DNA of 50,389 nucleotides from JAJFUE01 sp039683515 (GTDB lineage: Bacteria > Sumerlaeota > Sumerlaeia > MVZB01), in contig JBDKRG010000025.1 in NCBI GenBank assembly GCA_039683515.1, positions 1 through 50,389 on the forward strand, written 5' to 3'. Numbering within the stretch: the first letter of the stretch is position 1; each line of letters opens with the position of its first letter. Made by a program: the position numbers and the translations under genes. The notes below the pieces were generated by a model. That model was not told where the DNA came from, did not search any database, and was given only the letters and a program-made list of their open reading frames with translations. Of this stretch, positions 32,757-41,097 are shown piece after piece.

Positions 32757-33890
32757 ATGTTCGACGCGGATACCGTCATCTGCCGCGAGAGACCGGGGGG
32801 CCAGGGCTGGCTGCTGTTCGAAGAGCCGCGCGACGTGTTCCAGGCCGCCGATCCGGCCGGGGTCCGCCCGTTGCTGGAGCGCGCGCGCGAGGCTGCGGGC
32901 CGGGGTTTGTGGGCCGCCGGATGGATTGCCTACGAGGCCGCGCCCGCCTTCGATCCGGCGTTTCGCGCGCGCCCGCCGCGCGGCGGGTTGCCGCTTGCCT
33001 GGATGGGAATCTATGACGCGCCGCGGCGCATCGTGGATTTGCCGCCGCCCGATTCCGCCGCGCCGTACCGGTTGGGGCCGTGGCGGGCCGAACTGGACGA
33101 AGAACGCTATACCGGTGCGATCGAACGGATCCGCGAACTGATCGCGGCCGGCGATACCTACCAGGTCAACTTCACGCATCGGCACGAGGCGGCATTCGAC
33201 GGCGACCCGGCGCGCCTGTTCCTTGAACTGACGGGCCACGATCACGGCGGGATGGCCGCTTACGTCCGCGCCGGCCGGCATGCGATCGTCTCGGCCTCGC
33301 CCGAGCTGTTCTTCAGCCAGGACGGCGAGCGGGTGCTGACGCGGCCGATGAAGGGAACCGCGCCGCGAACCCGCCATGAAGCCCGGGACGAAGCCCGCGC
33401 CGGACGGCTGCGCGCCAGTCCCAAGGAGCGGGCCGAAAACGTGATGATCGTCGACCTGCTGCGCAACGACCTGGGGCGGATATCGCGGCCGGGTTCGGTC
33501 CGGGTCTCGGACCTGTTTGCCATCGAGCGCTACGAGACGGTGATCCAGATGACGTCGACGGTGACGGCGTTGACGGATCGCGATCCGGTCGAGACCCTGG
33601 GCGCGTTGTTCCCGTGCGGGTCGGTGACCGGCGCGCCCAAGATCCGTACCATGGAGATCATCGCCGCGCTGGAGGGGCGGCCGCGCGGCGTCTACACGGG
33701 GAGCGTCGGATGGATCGGCCCGGGGCGAACGGCCTGTTTTAACGTCGCGATCCGGACCGTCGAGATCGACCTGGCGGGAGGCCGGGCGGTCTACGGAGTC
33801 GGCGGGGGAGTGACCTGGGACTCCGACCCGCGCGCCGAATACGAGGAGATGTTGGCGAAGACGGGGGTGTTGCGGATGGGGGTGAGATGA
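32757..33890 (+). CDS. pabB: Aminodeoxychorismate synthase component I
   Basis: This 377-residue chorismate-binding enzyme makes 4-amino-4-deoxychorismate for folate. Motifs are 'AGDTYQVNFTHRHEA', 'SASPELFFSQDGERVLTRPMKGTAPR', 'ENVMIVDLLRNDLGRI', 'ETVIQMTSTVTA' and 'GSVTGAPKIRTMEIIAALE'. The PIKGT-equivalent PMKGT is intact. The N-terminal lobe is short, as in compact PabB proteins. No pabC or pabA partner lies downstream. The start is the first ATG consistent with the family; no strong ribosome binding site is visible. It is divergent from norB. Confidence 0.93.
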   Translation: MFDADTVICRERPGGQGWLLFEEPRDVFQAADPAGVRPLLERAREAAGRGLWAAGWIAYEAAPAFDPAFRARPPRGGLPLAWMGIYDAPRRIVDLPPPDSAAPYRLGPWRAELDEERYTGAIERIRELIAAGDTYQVNFTHRHEAAFDGDPARLFLELTGHDHGGMAAYVRAGRHAIVSASPELFFSQDGERVLTRPMKGTAPRTRHEARDEARAGRLRASPKERAENVMIVDLLRNDLGRISRPGSVRVSDLFAIERYETVIQMTSTVTALTDRDPVETLGALFPCGSVTGAPKIRTMEIIAALEGRPRGVYTGSVGWIGPGRTACFNVAIRTVEIDLAGGRAVYGVGGGVTWDSDPRAEYEEMLAKTGVLRMGVR

Positions 33891-33900
33891 CAAAGGGAAA

Positions 33901-33920
33901 GGACCGGCCGGAGCCGGTCC
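33901..33920 (-). terminator. Hairpin between convergent pabB and MlaA-hydrolase genes
   Basis: GGACCGGC-CGGA-GCCGGTCC forms a strong hairpin. On the reverse strand it is followed by TTTCCCTTT, so it most likely ends the MlaA-hydrolase transcript. Confidence 0.55.
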
Positions 33921-33944
33921 CTTGAATCATGGACGCGTGAATGG

Positions 33945-35999
33945 TTATTTCAGGTCCTCGAGCGACTGCATGATTGTCTTCTGGATGTCGGGCTTGTAGA
34001 GGTTGCCGACGTGGCCGCCGCCGGGGAAGACGGTGAGGCGGTCGTGCAGCAGCGCGCTCATGCGGTCGATGTCGTTCTCGTTCAGCAGGAAGTCGGTCGT
34101 GTTGATGAACGCGCGGACGTCGGGGTTGGCCGCGATGGAATCCTGGATCGACCAGACGCTGGCGTTGTAGACGAGCTGGTCGGCGGTGACGCCCGGCATC
34201 CTGCGCTGGTAATACGGGACCACGAATTTGTCCAGGTAATCGAGCCAGATGTAGTGGTTGATTTCGTGGTAAACCGGCTCGCGGCGATGCGTCTTGAGGT
34301 CGCGGGTGATCACGCCCTGATTCTCGCGGAGCTGGCTCGTGTAGATGATGTCGCGCAGCGTGAGGTGGTAATACAGGCCGATCAGGTAGCGCGATTCGTT
34401 GGGGCTGAACGGCAGTTCGTCGGACGGGGTGAGGTTGCCCTGGCTGAGCTTGATCGCCTTCATGAGGGTGTTCTGCTGGCGCTCGTCGCGCTCGGCGGCG
34501 GGCCAGTCCAGCGGCGCCTGGTAGTAGTTGTCGAGCATCTCGAGCGCGTGGCGGACGTCGAGCGGCGGGTTGATGGCGACGTAGCGTGAGAACACTTTAT
34601 CCTCGTCCAGCGACGAGATGAACAGCGTGTGCAGCGCGCCGATCGACAGGCCGGCCACGGAATAGCTCGTGACGCGCCGGTCGTAACGCCTGTTCAGGTC
34701 GGTGCGGATCGCCTTGAGGGCGTTGTACATGTCGGCGGCGTCGACCGGGGTGTAGCCCGGCAGGTCGACGCTCGAGCCCTTCGTCATGAAATCCCAGTTG
34801 AACGGGCTGCTGATCGTGACGGCGCTGAAGCCCTGGCGATAGACCATCTCGGCGAGCGCGGCCGACATGGACGAGGCGCGGTGGCCGCCCAGGCCGGGGA
34901 GGATGAAGACCAGCGGCGCCGGGCGGGGCTGAAGCCACAGGTTATAGTGAAGCATCTCGCCGGTCGCCTTGGCGCGGACCTTGCGCTCCTGCGTCTTGCC
35001 CGGGAAGGCGGGGTCCTGAACGGCCAGGAAGACGGCCTGGAGCGTCGTGTTCGGCTGGACGATTTCCTTGGTGCTGATCGTGTAGTCGATGACTTCGCGC
35101 TCGCGGTTGAGCGACCACAGGTCGCGCACGAGGACGTACGGGTCGCGCTCGCTCCGGAGGAGGCGGATGTAGTCGTCGAGCTTGAAGCTGAACGTGTTGA
35201 TCTGGAAAAAGAGCGAGAGGCCCGGGACGTAGGTGGCCGGGCTCAGCGCCATGTCGAAAATGCCGCCGAGGGCGTCGCGGCCGGAACTGGGGCCCATGAA
35301 CGGGATCGTGAAGTAGAATCCCGGGCCGTTGCCCCATTTGCCGAACGCCTGGCCGAAATCCTCCTTCGATTCGTGCAGGCCGATTTTCTCGGCCGGGTCG
35401 AAGAAGCCGAGCAGGCCGACGGTGGTGTTGATCAGGAAACGGCCGGTTTCGGAACCGGCGCCCCCCCATTTGGCCTGCAGCAGGTTGCCGAACAGGCGCA
35501 CGGGGTAGGCGAGGTTGTTGCCGAACTTGCCGATGTGCGTGCGGACCCGGGCCGGGAAAATAAAGCGGTAACCGTGAACGACCGGCCGGAAGAACCAGAC
35601 GGCGATGCCGTTGTTCATGCTGGTCATCGTGCGGTTGTAGCGCTCGATCGGGTCGCCGATGACGGTCGGGACGAGGTTGGGCGAGGGCATCACGACGCGC
35701 GTCTGCGACTGGCCGGGCGTCGGCAGCGGCGCCGGCTCGGCGGCGGGCGCAACGGGAACCGCCGCGGGCGCAACGGGAACCGCCGCGGGCGCCGGGGCCG
35801 GCGTGGCCGCGGGCGGCGCCAGGATGACACGCGGAACCGGGCTTGCGACGGCGGCCGCACCCGGCGTCGGGATCGGGACGGCCGGGCTGGTGATTTCGTC
35901 GGCTTTCGGCGTCGCGACAGGAACGGGGGGCGCGGCCCAGGATTGGGCCATGAGGATCAGCAGGGCAAGCCCAAATCTCGTCAAACGGCCGAAAACCAT
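33945..35999 (-). CDS. MlaA (VacJ)-domain / alpha-beta hydrolase fusion protein
   Basis: This 684-residue exported protein has a signal peptide (about 1-22) with no lipobox Cys, an Ala/Pro-rich linker (25-110), an MlaA domain (about 115-310) and an alpha/beta-hydrolase domain (about 345-684). MlaA motifs are 'DPIERYNRTMTSMNNGIA', 'NLLQAKWGGAGSETGRFLINT', 'DPAEKIGLHESKEDFGQAF' and 'GFYFTIPFMGPSSGRD'. The hydrolase has 'FILPGLGGHRASS', the nucleophile elbow GLSIG (Ser452) and a late His in 'FPGGGHVGN'. MlaA normally extracts phospholipids from the outer membrane, so a fused lipase-like domain suggests phospholipid turnover. The ATG at 35999 has GGGAGG 8 nt upstream. Two small hairpins lie in the leader. 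Confidence 0.9.
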   Translation of the reverse strand: MVFGRLTRFGLALLILMAQSWAAPPVPVATPKADEITSPAVPIPTPGAAAVASPVPRVILAPPAATPAPAPAAVPVAPAAVPVAPAAEPAPLPTPGQSQTRVVMPSPNLVPTVIGDPIERYNRTMTSMNNGIAVWFFRPVVHGYRFIFPARVRTHIGKFGNNLAYPVRLFGNLLQAKWGGAGSETGRFLINTTVGLLGFFDPAEKIGLHESKEDFGQAFGKWGNGPGFYFTIPFMGPSSGRDALGGIFDMALSPATYVPGLSLFFQINTFSFKLDDYIRLLRSERDPYVLVRDLWSLNREREVIDYTISTKEIVQPNTTLQAVFLAVQDPAFPGKTQERKVRAKATGEMLHYNLWLQPRPAPLVFILPGLGGHRASSMSAALAEMVYRQGFSAVTISSPFNWDFMTKGSSVDLPGYTPVDAADMYNALKAIRTDLNRRYDRRVTSYSVAGLSIGALHTLFISSLDEDKVFSRYVAINPPLDVRHALEMLDNYYQAPLDWPAAERDERQQNTLMKAIKLSQGNLTPSDELPFSPNESRYLIGLYYHLTLRDIIYTSQLRENQGVITRDLKTHRREPVYHEINHYIWLDYLDKFVVPYYQRRMPGVTADQLVYNASVWSIQDSIAANPDVRAFINTTDFLLNENDIDRMSALLHDRLTVFPGGGHVGNLYKPDIQKTIMQSLEDLK

Positions 36000-36014
36000 G
36001 CAGCTCAACCTCCC

Positions 36015-36046
36015 ATCCGGTGTTGGACCGGATTCTCCCTGAGAAT
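36015..36046 (-). promoter_or_regulatory. Two abutting hairpins in the leader of the MlaA-hydrolase gene
   Basis: ATCCGGT-GTTGG-ACCGGAT (36015-36033) and ATTCTC-CCT-GAGAAT (36032-36046) lie next to the ribosome binding site. They could influence translation or be operator sites. Confidence 0.35.
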
Positions 36047-36259
36047 CGCACTTTGGAACGAAACGGTCCAGAATAAGGTTTCGGCATTTATCGTGCGCGA
36101 CTGAACCCGTGGGGGTCGATGAATGCCGACGGTTGAAGCGCGTGAGCCTCGTGCGGGAAGTCGGGAACGCGTTCGCTTCGCCCGACCGCGATCCGCAAAA
36201 CCGGCCACCCCGGATTTTGGTCCCTGTCGTCCCTCTCATCTTTTTGCAGGAGGGCCGGG

Positions 36260-37582
36260 TTAAATCAAGGCGGCAGCCCCTTCCCTGTAGTAGTGGCTCA
36301 TGATGGACTGGAGTTCCTGGCGGGTCTCGTCGGGGTCGCGGCCGAGCATCTGTTGGTAAAGCTGGGGCGCGATGGCCAGGAACACGTCGGTCATCTCGGG
36401 ATCGAAATGCGTGCCGCGGCCGCGGGTCAGGATCTGGAGCGATTCGTCGAGTGAAAGCGCCGGCTTGTAGGGGCGCGTCGAGGTGAGGGCGTCGAAGACG
36501 TCGGCGATGGTGAAGATGCGCGCGTTTTCGGGGATGGACGCGCCGCTCAGGGCGCGGTCGTAGCCGCTGCCGTCGAATTTCTCGTGATGGCCGCCGACGA
36601 CGTCGGCCGCCGGCTTGAGCCAGTCGGAGCGGCCGATGATCTCGACCCCGTAGCGGACGTGGCGCTTCATTTCGGAGTATTCGTCGGGCGTCAGGCCGGT
36701 CGGCTTGAGAAGGATGTTGTCGCGCACGCCGATCTTGCCGACGTCGTGGAGCAGCGCGCCCTTGATGAGATCGCGGATGCGGCCCGGCGGGACATTGAGC
36801 GCCTCGGCGAGCCGGACCGAGTAGATCGTGGCGCGGTAATTGTGGGCGTCGGTGTCGCTGTCGCGCTTGGCGATCGCGCTGCCGAGGACCTCGAGCGTTC
36901 CGAGGTTGGACTCGAGCAGGTCGTCGGAGACCCCCGTCAGCCGCTGCATCAGGCGCGTGATGACCGGGTACAGCGTGGCGCTCACGGCGACGACGATCAG
37001 GATCGCGATGATGACGCTGCGGCGGACGCGGCGCCACATCGCGGCGAGGGACTCGGGAGCGATCTTGATGATCAGGCGCAGCGACGCGACGCGGATCCCG
37101 GCGCTGTTTTTGAGCGGCGCGGCGATGTCGATATAGGGCTCGCCGCGAATGTGGAGCCTTCTGTGGAAGACGCGCGTAAAGTCGTCCGGCAGGGGCTGCG
37201 CGGCGAGGGCCTGGATCTCTTTCCTGTGCGGCTCGGGGACGGCGGCCTCGGCCATCGACTTGCCGGCGTCGGTTTCGATCGACGCATGGACGAGGTTGCC
37301 GGTTTCGTCGTCGCGGCTCCGGGCCACGGCGATGGTCAACAGCCGCTGAAACGCCTTGTGGTCGGGTTCCGCCTGGTCCAGAAGCGGCATGGCCGTCAGG
37401 TTGAACACGGTCGTGCCGTAGATGGCGCGGCCGACCGCCTCGTCGGTGATTCGGCCGCTCTCGGAATAGACGACGATCGCAACGGCGATGAAGGAGACGA
37501 CCGCGGCGACGGCGAGCAGGCGGGGCAGGATCATGCGCCGCACGGCGCGCATGCTTTCGGCGCGCATGAACTGGGTCGGCAT
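36260..37582 (-). CDS. Membrane HD-GYP domain protein (probable c-di-GMP phosphodiesterase)
   Basis: This 440-residue protein has an N-terminal helix (about 19-40), a ~150-residue periplasmic sensor region, a second helix (about 195-215) and a C-terminal HD-GYP domain. The domain has 'SDTDAHNYRATIYSVRLAEAL', 'KGALLHDVGKIGVRD', 'HVRYGVEIIG', 'VVGGHHEKFDGSGYD' and 'ARIFTIADVFDALTS'. The metal ligands are present, but the signature reads GYD rather than GYP, so c-di-GMP activity is likely but not certain. ATG 37582 has a GGGGGA site. It lies between the lipase and MlaA-hydrolase genes on the same strand, 82 nt downstream of the lipase stop. Confidence 0.88.
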   Translation of the reverse strand: MPTQFMRAESMRAVRRMILPRLLAVAAVVSFIAVAIVVYSESGRITDEAVGRAIYGTTVFNLTAMPLLDQAEPDHKAFQRLLTIAVARSRDDETGNLVHASIETDAGKSMAEAAVPEPHRKEIQALAAQPLPDDFTRVFHRRLHIRGEPYIDIAAPLKNSAGIRVASLRLIIKIAPESLAAMWRRVRRSVIIAILIVVAVSATLYPVITRLMQRLTGVSDDLLESNLGTLEVLGSAIAKRDSDTDAHNYRATIYSVRLAEALNVPPGRIRDLIKGALLHDVGKIGVRDNILLKPTGLTPDEYSEMKRHVRYGVEIIGRSDWLKPAADVVGGHHEKFDGSGYDRALSGASIPENARIFTIADVFDALTSTRPYKPALSLDESLQILTRGRGTHFDPEMTDVFLAIAPQLYQQMLGRDPDETRQELQSIMSHYYREGAAALI

Positions 37583-37664
37583 CGGCACGTCCCCCGACAA
37601 TGCAAGGATTCGATCCAATGTAGGATGAAGGCGAGGTTTTGGGAAGAAATATGACGCGGCGGCG

Positions 37665-38474
37665 TCAGCCCGCCTCGGCGGCCAGGAGGTCGGGGATGAG
37701 TTTGTCGTAGAATGCGGCGGGATCGAAGCGGTCGCGGGCGGCGCGCGTGAACTGCCAGCCGACGAGGCTGATGTGGTCGGCCGGGACGGTGCCGCGCCAG
37801 CCGCTCCATTTCGCCGAGCCGACCGAGACGAGGCCGTCGTTGGGGCCGTCCTCGAGGCGCGCGAGGACCGCGCCCGGCAGCTGCAGCAGGCCGTGCAGGG
37901 CGGCGTTGGGGGGCTCGCCGGCCCATGAATAATACGCGACGCCGGGCGCGTTCGGGGTGCGCGCATTGAACTCGGCGCACGAGGCCGGGCGCAGGTCGCT
38001 GTGGGCGGCGGTCTGGCGATACAGCTCCTCGACCCACTGCTGCGGGCCGAACTTGCCGAGGAGGCGCGCGACGGGCTCGATCAGGTGAAGCGTGGTGAGG
38101 TCGGCCAGCGCGCTGCCGTGGTGGGGCGTGGCGAGCGTCGTGAGCGAGACGGCGCGCTCGGCGCCGCTCAGGGCCGTGAGGTAATGGCGCGAATCGAGGC
38201 CGCCCATGCTGTGGGCGACGAGGTGGAATTTCGGCTCGCGGACGTTCGCGTCGATGAATCGGCGCAGGGCCTCGGCGCGCTCGGCGATCGCGCCGCCGGG
38301 CGGGAGCGCGGCGGTGTGGACGGTCGCGCCGCGCGCGCGCAGCCGGTCGGCGATGCCGTTGAAGTATTCGATCTGAACCGAGTAGAGGCGCAGCAGCTCG
38401 ATGCGCACGCAATCGAACCCGCCCAGGCCGTGGACCAGGACGATCGGGTGGCGGGGAGCAACTGGCAGCATCAT
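37665..38474 (-). CDS. Triacylglycerol lipase-like alpha/beta hydrolase
   Basis: This 269-residue lipase resembles the Pseudomonas-type triacylglycerol lipase family. The oxyanion motif is 'IVLVHGLGGFD', the nucleophile elbow 'LVAHSMGGLDSRHYL' (AHSMG), then 'TLATPHHGSALAD', the likely acid in 'GPNDGLVSVGSAKW' and the catalytic His in 'ADHISLVGW'. There is no obvious signal peptide, so it may be cytoplasmic or exported in another way. The start is ATG 38474 or the adjacent ATG 38471. Upstream is a repeat-rich island. Confidence 0.88.
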   Translation of the reverse strand: MMLPVAPRHPIVLVHGLGGFDCVRIELLRLYSVQIEYFNGIADRLRARGATVHTAALPPGGAIAERAEALRRFIDANVREPKFHLVAHSMGGLDSRHYLTALSGAERAVSLTTLATPHHGSALADLTTLHLIEPVARLLGKFGPQQWVEELYRQTAAHSDLRPASCAEFNARTPNAPGVAYYSWAGEPPNAALHGLLQLPGAVLARLEDGPNDGLVSVGSAKWSGWRGTVPADHISLVGWQFTRAARDRFDPAAFYDKLIPDLLAAEAG

Positions 38475-39083
38475 GGGTCGATATTTAACACGAAACCCGC
38501 GAAAGAACACAAGAATCACCTGAATGCCAGATAGCTATGCGAAGCAACCACCCCCAATCCCTGGCAGGCCGGCTTGAAGCCGGCTGCAAATTCTTTTGAG
38601 ATCGTACACACCCCTGCTCAGCATGCGTTGAGCGTGGTTGATCTGTTTTTTTGCGCTGAAGGCGCAAGAGATCGTAGCCTGGGGCGGATCGAAGCGCAGC
38701 CCCAGGTAAGGAAGCAAAAAATCCCGAAGCTCTGAAAGAGCGAGAGAAACCGATTTCTTTCGCGCCTTCAGCGCTCCGAATTTTACTGTCACGCAACCTG
38801 GGGCTGCGCTTCGCTCCGCCCCTGGCTATATTGTTTCGCGCTTTCAGCGCTTTGCGGCATGACCGACGCGCTAAACACATATTCCGCTCAAGCAGGGTGC
38901 AAAGAGGAGTCGGCTCAAGCCGACTGGCGAATCCCTCTTGATCGATGAGGTTTTTGGCGCTGGTTATGCCTGGTTGGGACTTTCGATTACGATACCTATG
39001 AACACGATGTGTGCGAGTAATGCGAGGTTGCTTTTTTGGGGGTGGGGCAGCATGCTGGAGCGATTTTAATTGTGGAGAGGGCA
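38475..39083. repeat. Repeat-rich intergenic island 2 (no gene)
   Basis: About 600 bp between divergent genes without coding content. It contains a CCGGCTTGAAGCCGG palindrome (about 38569-38584) and a large inverted pair of the cassette also seen at 29.9 kb (38652-38856, including CCTGGGGC...GCCCC units in both orientations). AGTCGGCTCAAGCCGACT follows at about 38911-38928, then GATTAC-type words near 38982. Confidence 0.8.
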
Positions 39084-40247
39084 ATGGTTGAGCCGTTTGT
39101 TATTTCACTCATGGCCGACGGGGCGGAGTCGGGCCGTCCGGCGACGCTCGTCAGCGGGCGGATCCTCGTGCACACCCCCCACGGCCTCAACCCGATCGAC
39201 CGGCTTCTGGCCGAGGCGGCGGCCGAGGTTCCGGCCTCGCGCATCCTGACCGTCATGCACCCGGACCCGATCGTCGCGCTGGCGATGCGCGCGCTGCGGC
39301 CCGAGTCCGCCGTCGAGTTTTTCCACATGGATCTGTTTCATGTCACCCAAGTTTCGCGCGTGGCGCGGCGGCACGGCTTTGCCGACCTGTCGGCGATCTG
39401 CGCGCCGAACCTGCCGGCCGGGGCCGAGCGGCCGCAGATGATCCTCATGCACACGCGGCGCGACGACGAGGCGGGGCTGACGCTCGAGTGGATTCACCAG
39501 GGCCATGCGGCGCTGGCACCGGGCGGCAAGCTCCTGGCCGCGATCAACAACCCGCACGACCAGTGGCTGCGCCGCCAGCTCGAGCGGACGTTCGGCAACC
39601 TGACGATCGCCGGGCGCTCCAAGCACGGGCTGGTCTATCTCGTCAAGCGCGCGGGGGCGGACGAGACCGCGCCGGCCGACCACCAGTTCATCAAGCGCGT
39701 CCGGGCCGACTGGGGCGGGCTCGAGCTGGAATGCGAGACCTGCTACGGCGTCTTCAATTCGGGCGGGCTGGACGAGGGGAGCCGCGCGCTGCTCGAGGTC
39801 ATGGAGCCGCTCGCCCCCGGCGGCGCGCTGTTCAACCCGGGGAGCAACTGGGGCGCGATGGGCCTGCTCGCCGCGAAGAAATACGAGGCGAGCCGGCTCC
39901 TGCTGGTCGACTCCAACAGCCGCTCGGTGCAGATGGCGCGGCGCAATGCCGAGAAGAATCTGCCGGGCAGGGCGGAAGTGCGCCACGAGTTCGAAGGCGA
40001 CCATTTCCTGAACGACGAGGAGTGGGGGGCGTTCGACACGGTGATCGCCAACCCGCCCTACGCGACCGAGATGCGCGTGACCGAGATGTTCGTGCGCCTC
40101 GCGCAGCGCGCGCTCAAGCGCGGCGGCAAGGTGTGGATGGTCGGCAAGAACAACATCAAGATGGTCGAGCTTGTGCACGAGGTGTTCGGCGACGCGCAGG
40201 CGCACAACCGAAGGGGCTACCTGATCGCGTCGGCGACGAGGGCGTGA
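39084..40247 (+). CDS. RsmC/RlmG-like SAM-dependent methyltransferase
   Basis: This 387-residue protein has two methyltransferase-type halves, as in RsmC and RlmG. The N-terminal half is degenerate ('ILVHTPHGLNPIDRLLAEA', 'AALAPGGKLLAAINNPHDQWLRRQLE'). The C-terminal catalytic half has 'LECETCYGVFNSGGLDEGSRALLE', the SAM region 'GALFNPGSNWGAMGLLA', 'LLLVDSNSRSVQMARRNAE' and the base-binding NPPY motif ('VIANPPYATEM'). The family methylates guanine in rRNA (16S G1207 or 23S G1835). The start at 39084 is set by GGAGAGG. It is convergent with the GT2 gene. Confidence 0.85.
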   Translation: MVEPFVISLMADGAESGRPATLVSGRILVHTPHGLNPIDRLLAEAAAEVPASRILTVMHPDPIVALAMRALRPESAVEFFHMDLFHVTQVSRVARRHGFADLSAICAPNLPAGAERPQMILMHTRRDDEAGLTLEWIHQGHAALAPGGKLLAAINNPHDQWLRRQLERTFGNLTIAGRSKHGLVYLVKRAGADETAPADHQFIKRVRADWGGLELECETCYGVFNSGGLDEGSRALLEVMEPLAPGGALFNPGSNWGAMGLLAAKKYEASRLLLVDSNSRSVQMARRNAEKNLPGRAEVRHEFEGDHFLNDEEWGAFDTVIANPPYATEMRVTEMFVRLAQRALKRGGKVWMVGKNNIKMVELVHEVFGDAQAHNRRGYLIASATRA

Positions 40248-40278
40248 GGGGAGCGAAGCAGCTTTCGCGGAGACGGCC

Positions 40279-41073
40279 TCACATCATGCATCGGCCGGTG
40301 AGGGCCCAGTGGGCGAGCGGGTTGTCGCGGCGCTTGACGCGGGCGACGGCCGGTTTTTTGCCGAGCAGCAGCCGGCGCATGACGCGCAGGTGCTCCACGA
40401 CGACCTCCAGCGTCTGGGCCGTCGTCTCGCCGTCATTGGCCTTTGTGAGCGAAATCGGGTATTCGACGATGCTGGCGCCCTGGCGCGCCATCTCGATCAG
40501 CAGCTCGGCGACGGCGGCGTAGCCGTCGGCGGCGGACCGGGCGCGCTCCAGCCATTCCCTCCGGCAGGCGCGGAAGAAACAGGTGTAGCAATACAGGTTC
40601 GTCCCCGTGCATTCACGGTAGACGCGGTTGATCAGCTTGCTCAGGAACCGGGCCGGGGCATGGCGGCCGAGCAGGTTGGCCCAGGGGTGGTAGGGCGAGC
40701 CCGTGACGATGTCGCACCCGCTCAGGTTCATCAGCTCGATCATCCTGACCATCTCGGCGGGGCGGTAGGTCGAGGCGCCGTCGAGCGTGCAGACGATCGA
40801 CCCGCTCGAGGCGGCGAGGCCGACGCGGAGCGCCTGGCTGTAGCCGCGCCTCGCGCCGAAGGCCCGGCACTGGAACCGGCCGAGCCGCGCCGCCGCCTCG
40901 TGGAGCAGGTAGAGCGTGCGGTCGACGCTCGCCTCGTCGACGAGGATCAGCTCGGCCGGGCCGTAGAGGCGCAGGCCGTCGAGCATGCTTTCGATCTCGG
41001 AAAGCGTTGCCCAGACCCGTTCCTCGTTGTTGTTGAACATGGCAATGACGGAAAACAGCGGCTTGTTGTTCAT
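40279..41073 (-). CDS. Family 2 glycosyltransferase (DPM-synthase-like)
   Basis: This 264-residue GT-A enzyme has the N-terminal 'FSVIAMFNNNEERVWATL', 'ELILVDEASVDRTLYLL', 'GYSQALRVGLAASSGSIVCTLDGASTYRPAEM' (the DxD-like position reads DGAS) and 'DIVTGSPYHP'. The pattern resembles dolichol-phosphate-mannose synthase-type transferases that load a lipid carrier. It lies 24 nt after the sigma54 regulator gene on the same strand and is divergent from the EPS operon, so it probably works in polysaccharide assembly. Confidence 0.87.
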   Translation of the reverse strand: MNNKPLFSVIAMFNNNEERVWATLSEIESMLDGLRLYGPAELILVDEASVDRTLYLLHEAAARLGRFQCRAFGARRGYSQALRVGLAASSGSIVCTLDGASTYRPAEMVRMIELMNLSGCDIVTGSPYHPWANLLGRHAPARFLSKLINRVYRECTGTNLYCYTCFFRACRREWLERARSAADGYAAVAELLIEMARQGASIVEYPISLTKANDGETTAQTLEVVVEHLRVMRRLLLGKKPAVARVKRRDNPLAHWALTGRCMM

Positions 41074-41097
41074 GATCGTTCCCGTCCTGGGGCCCGC

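Noticed and set aside
36000..37037. N-terminal extension of the MlaA-hydrolase frame
   Set aside because: The open frame runs upstream through the HD-GYP gene on the same strand in another frame. The signal peptide and GGGAGG site fix the start at 35999.
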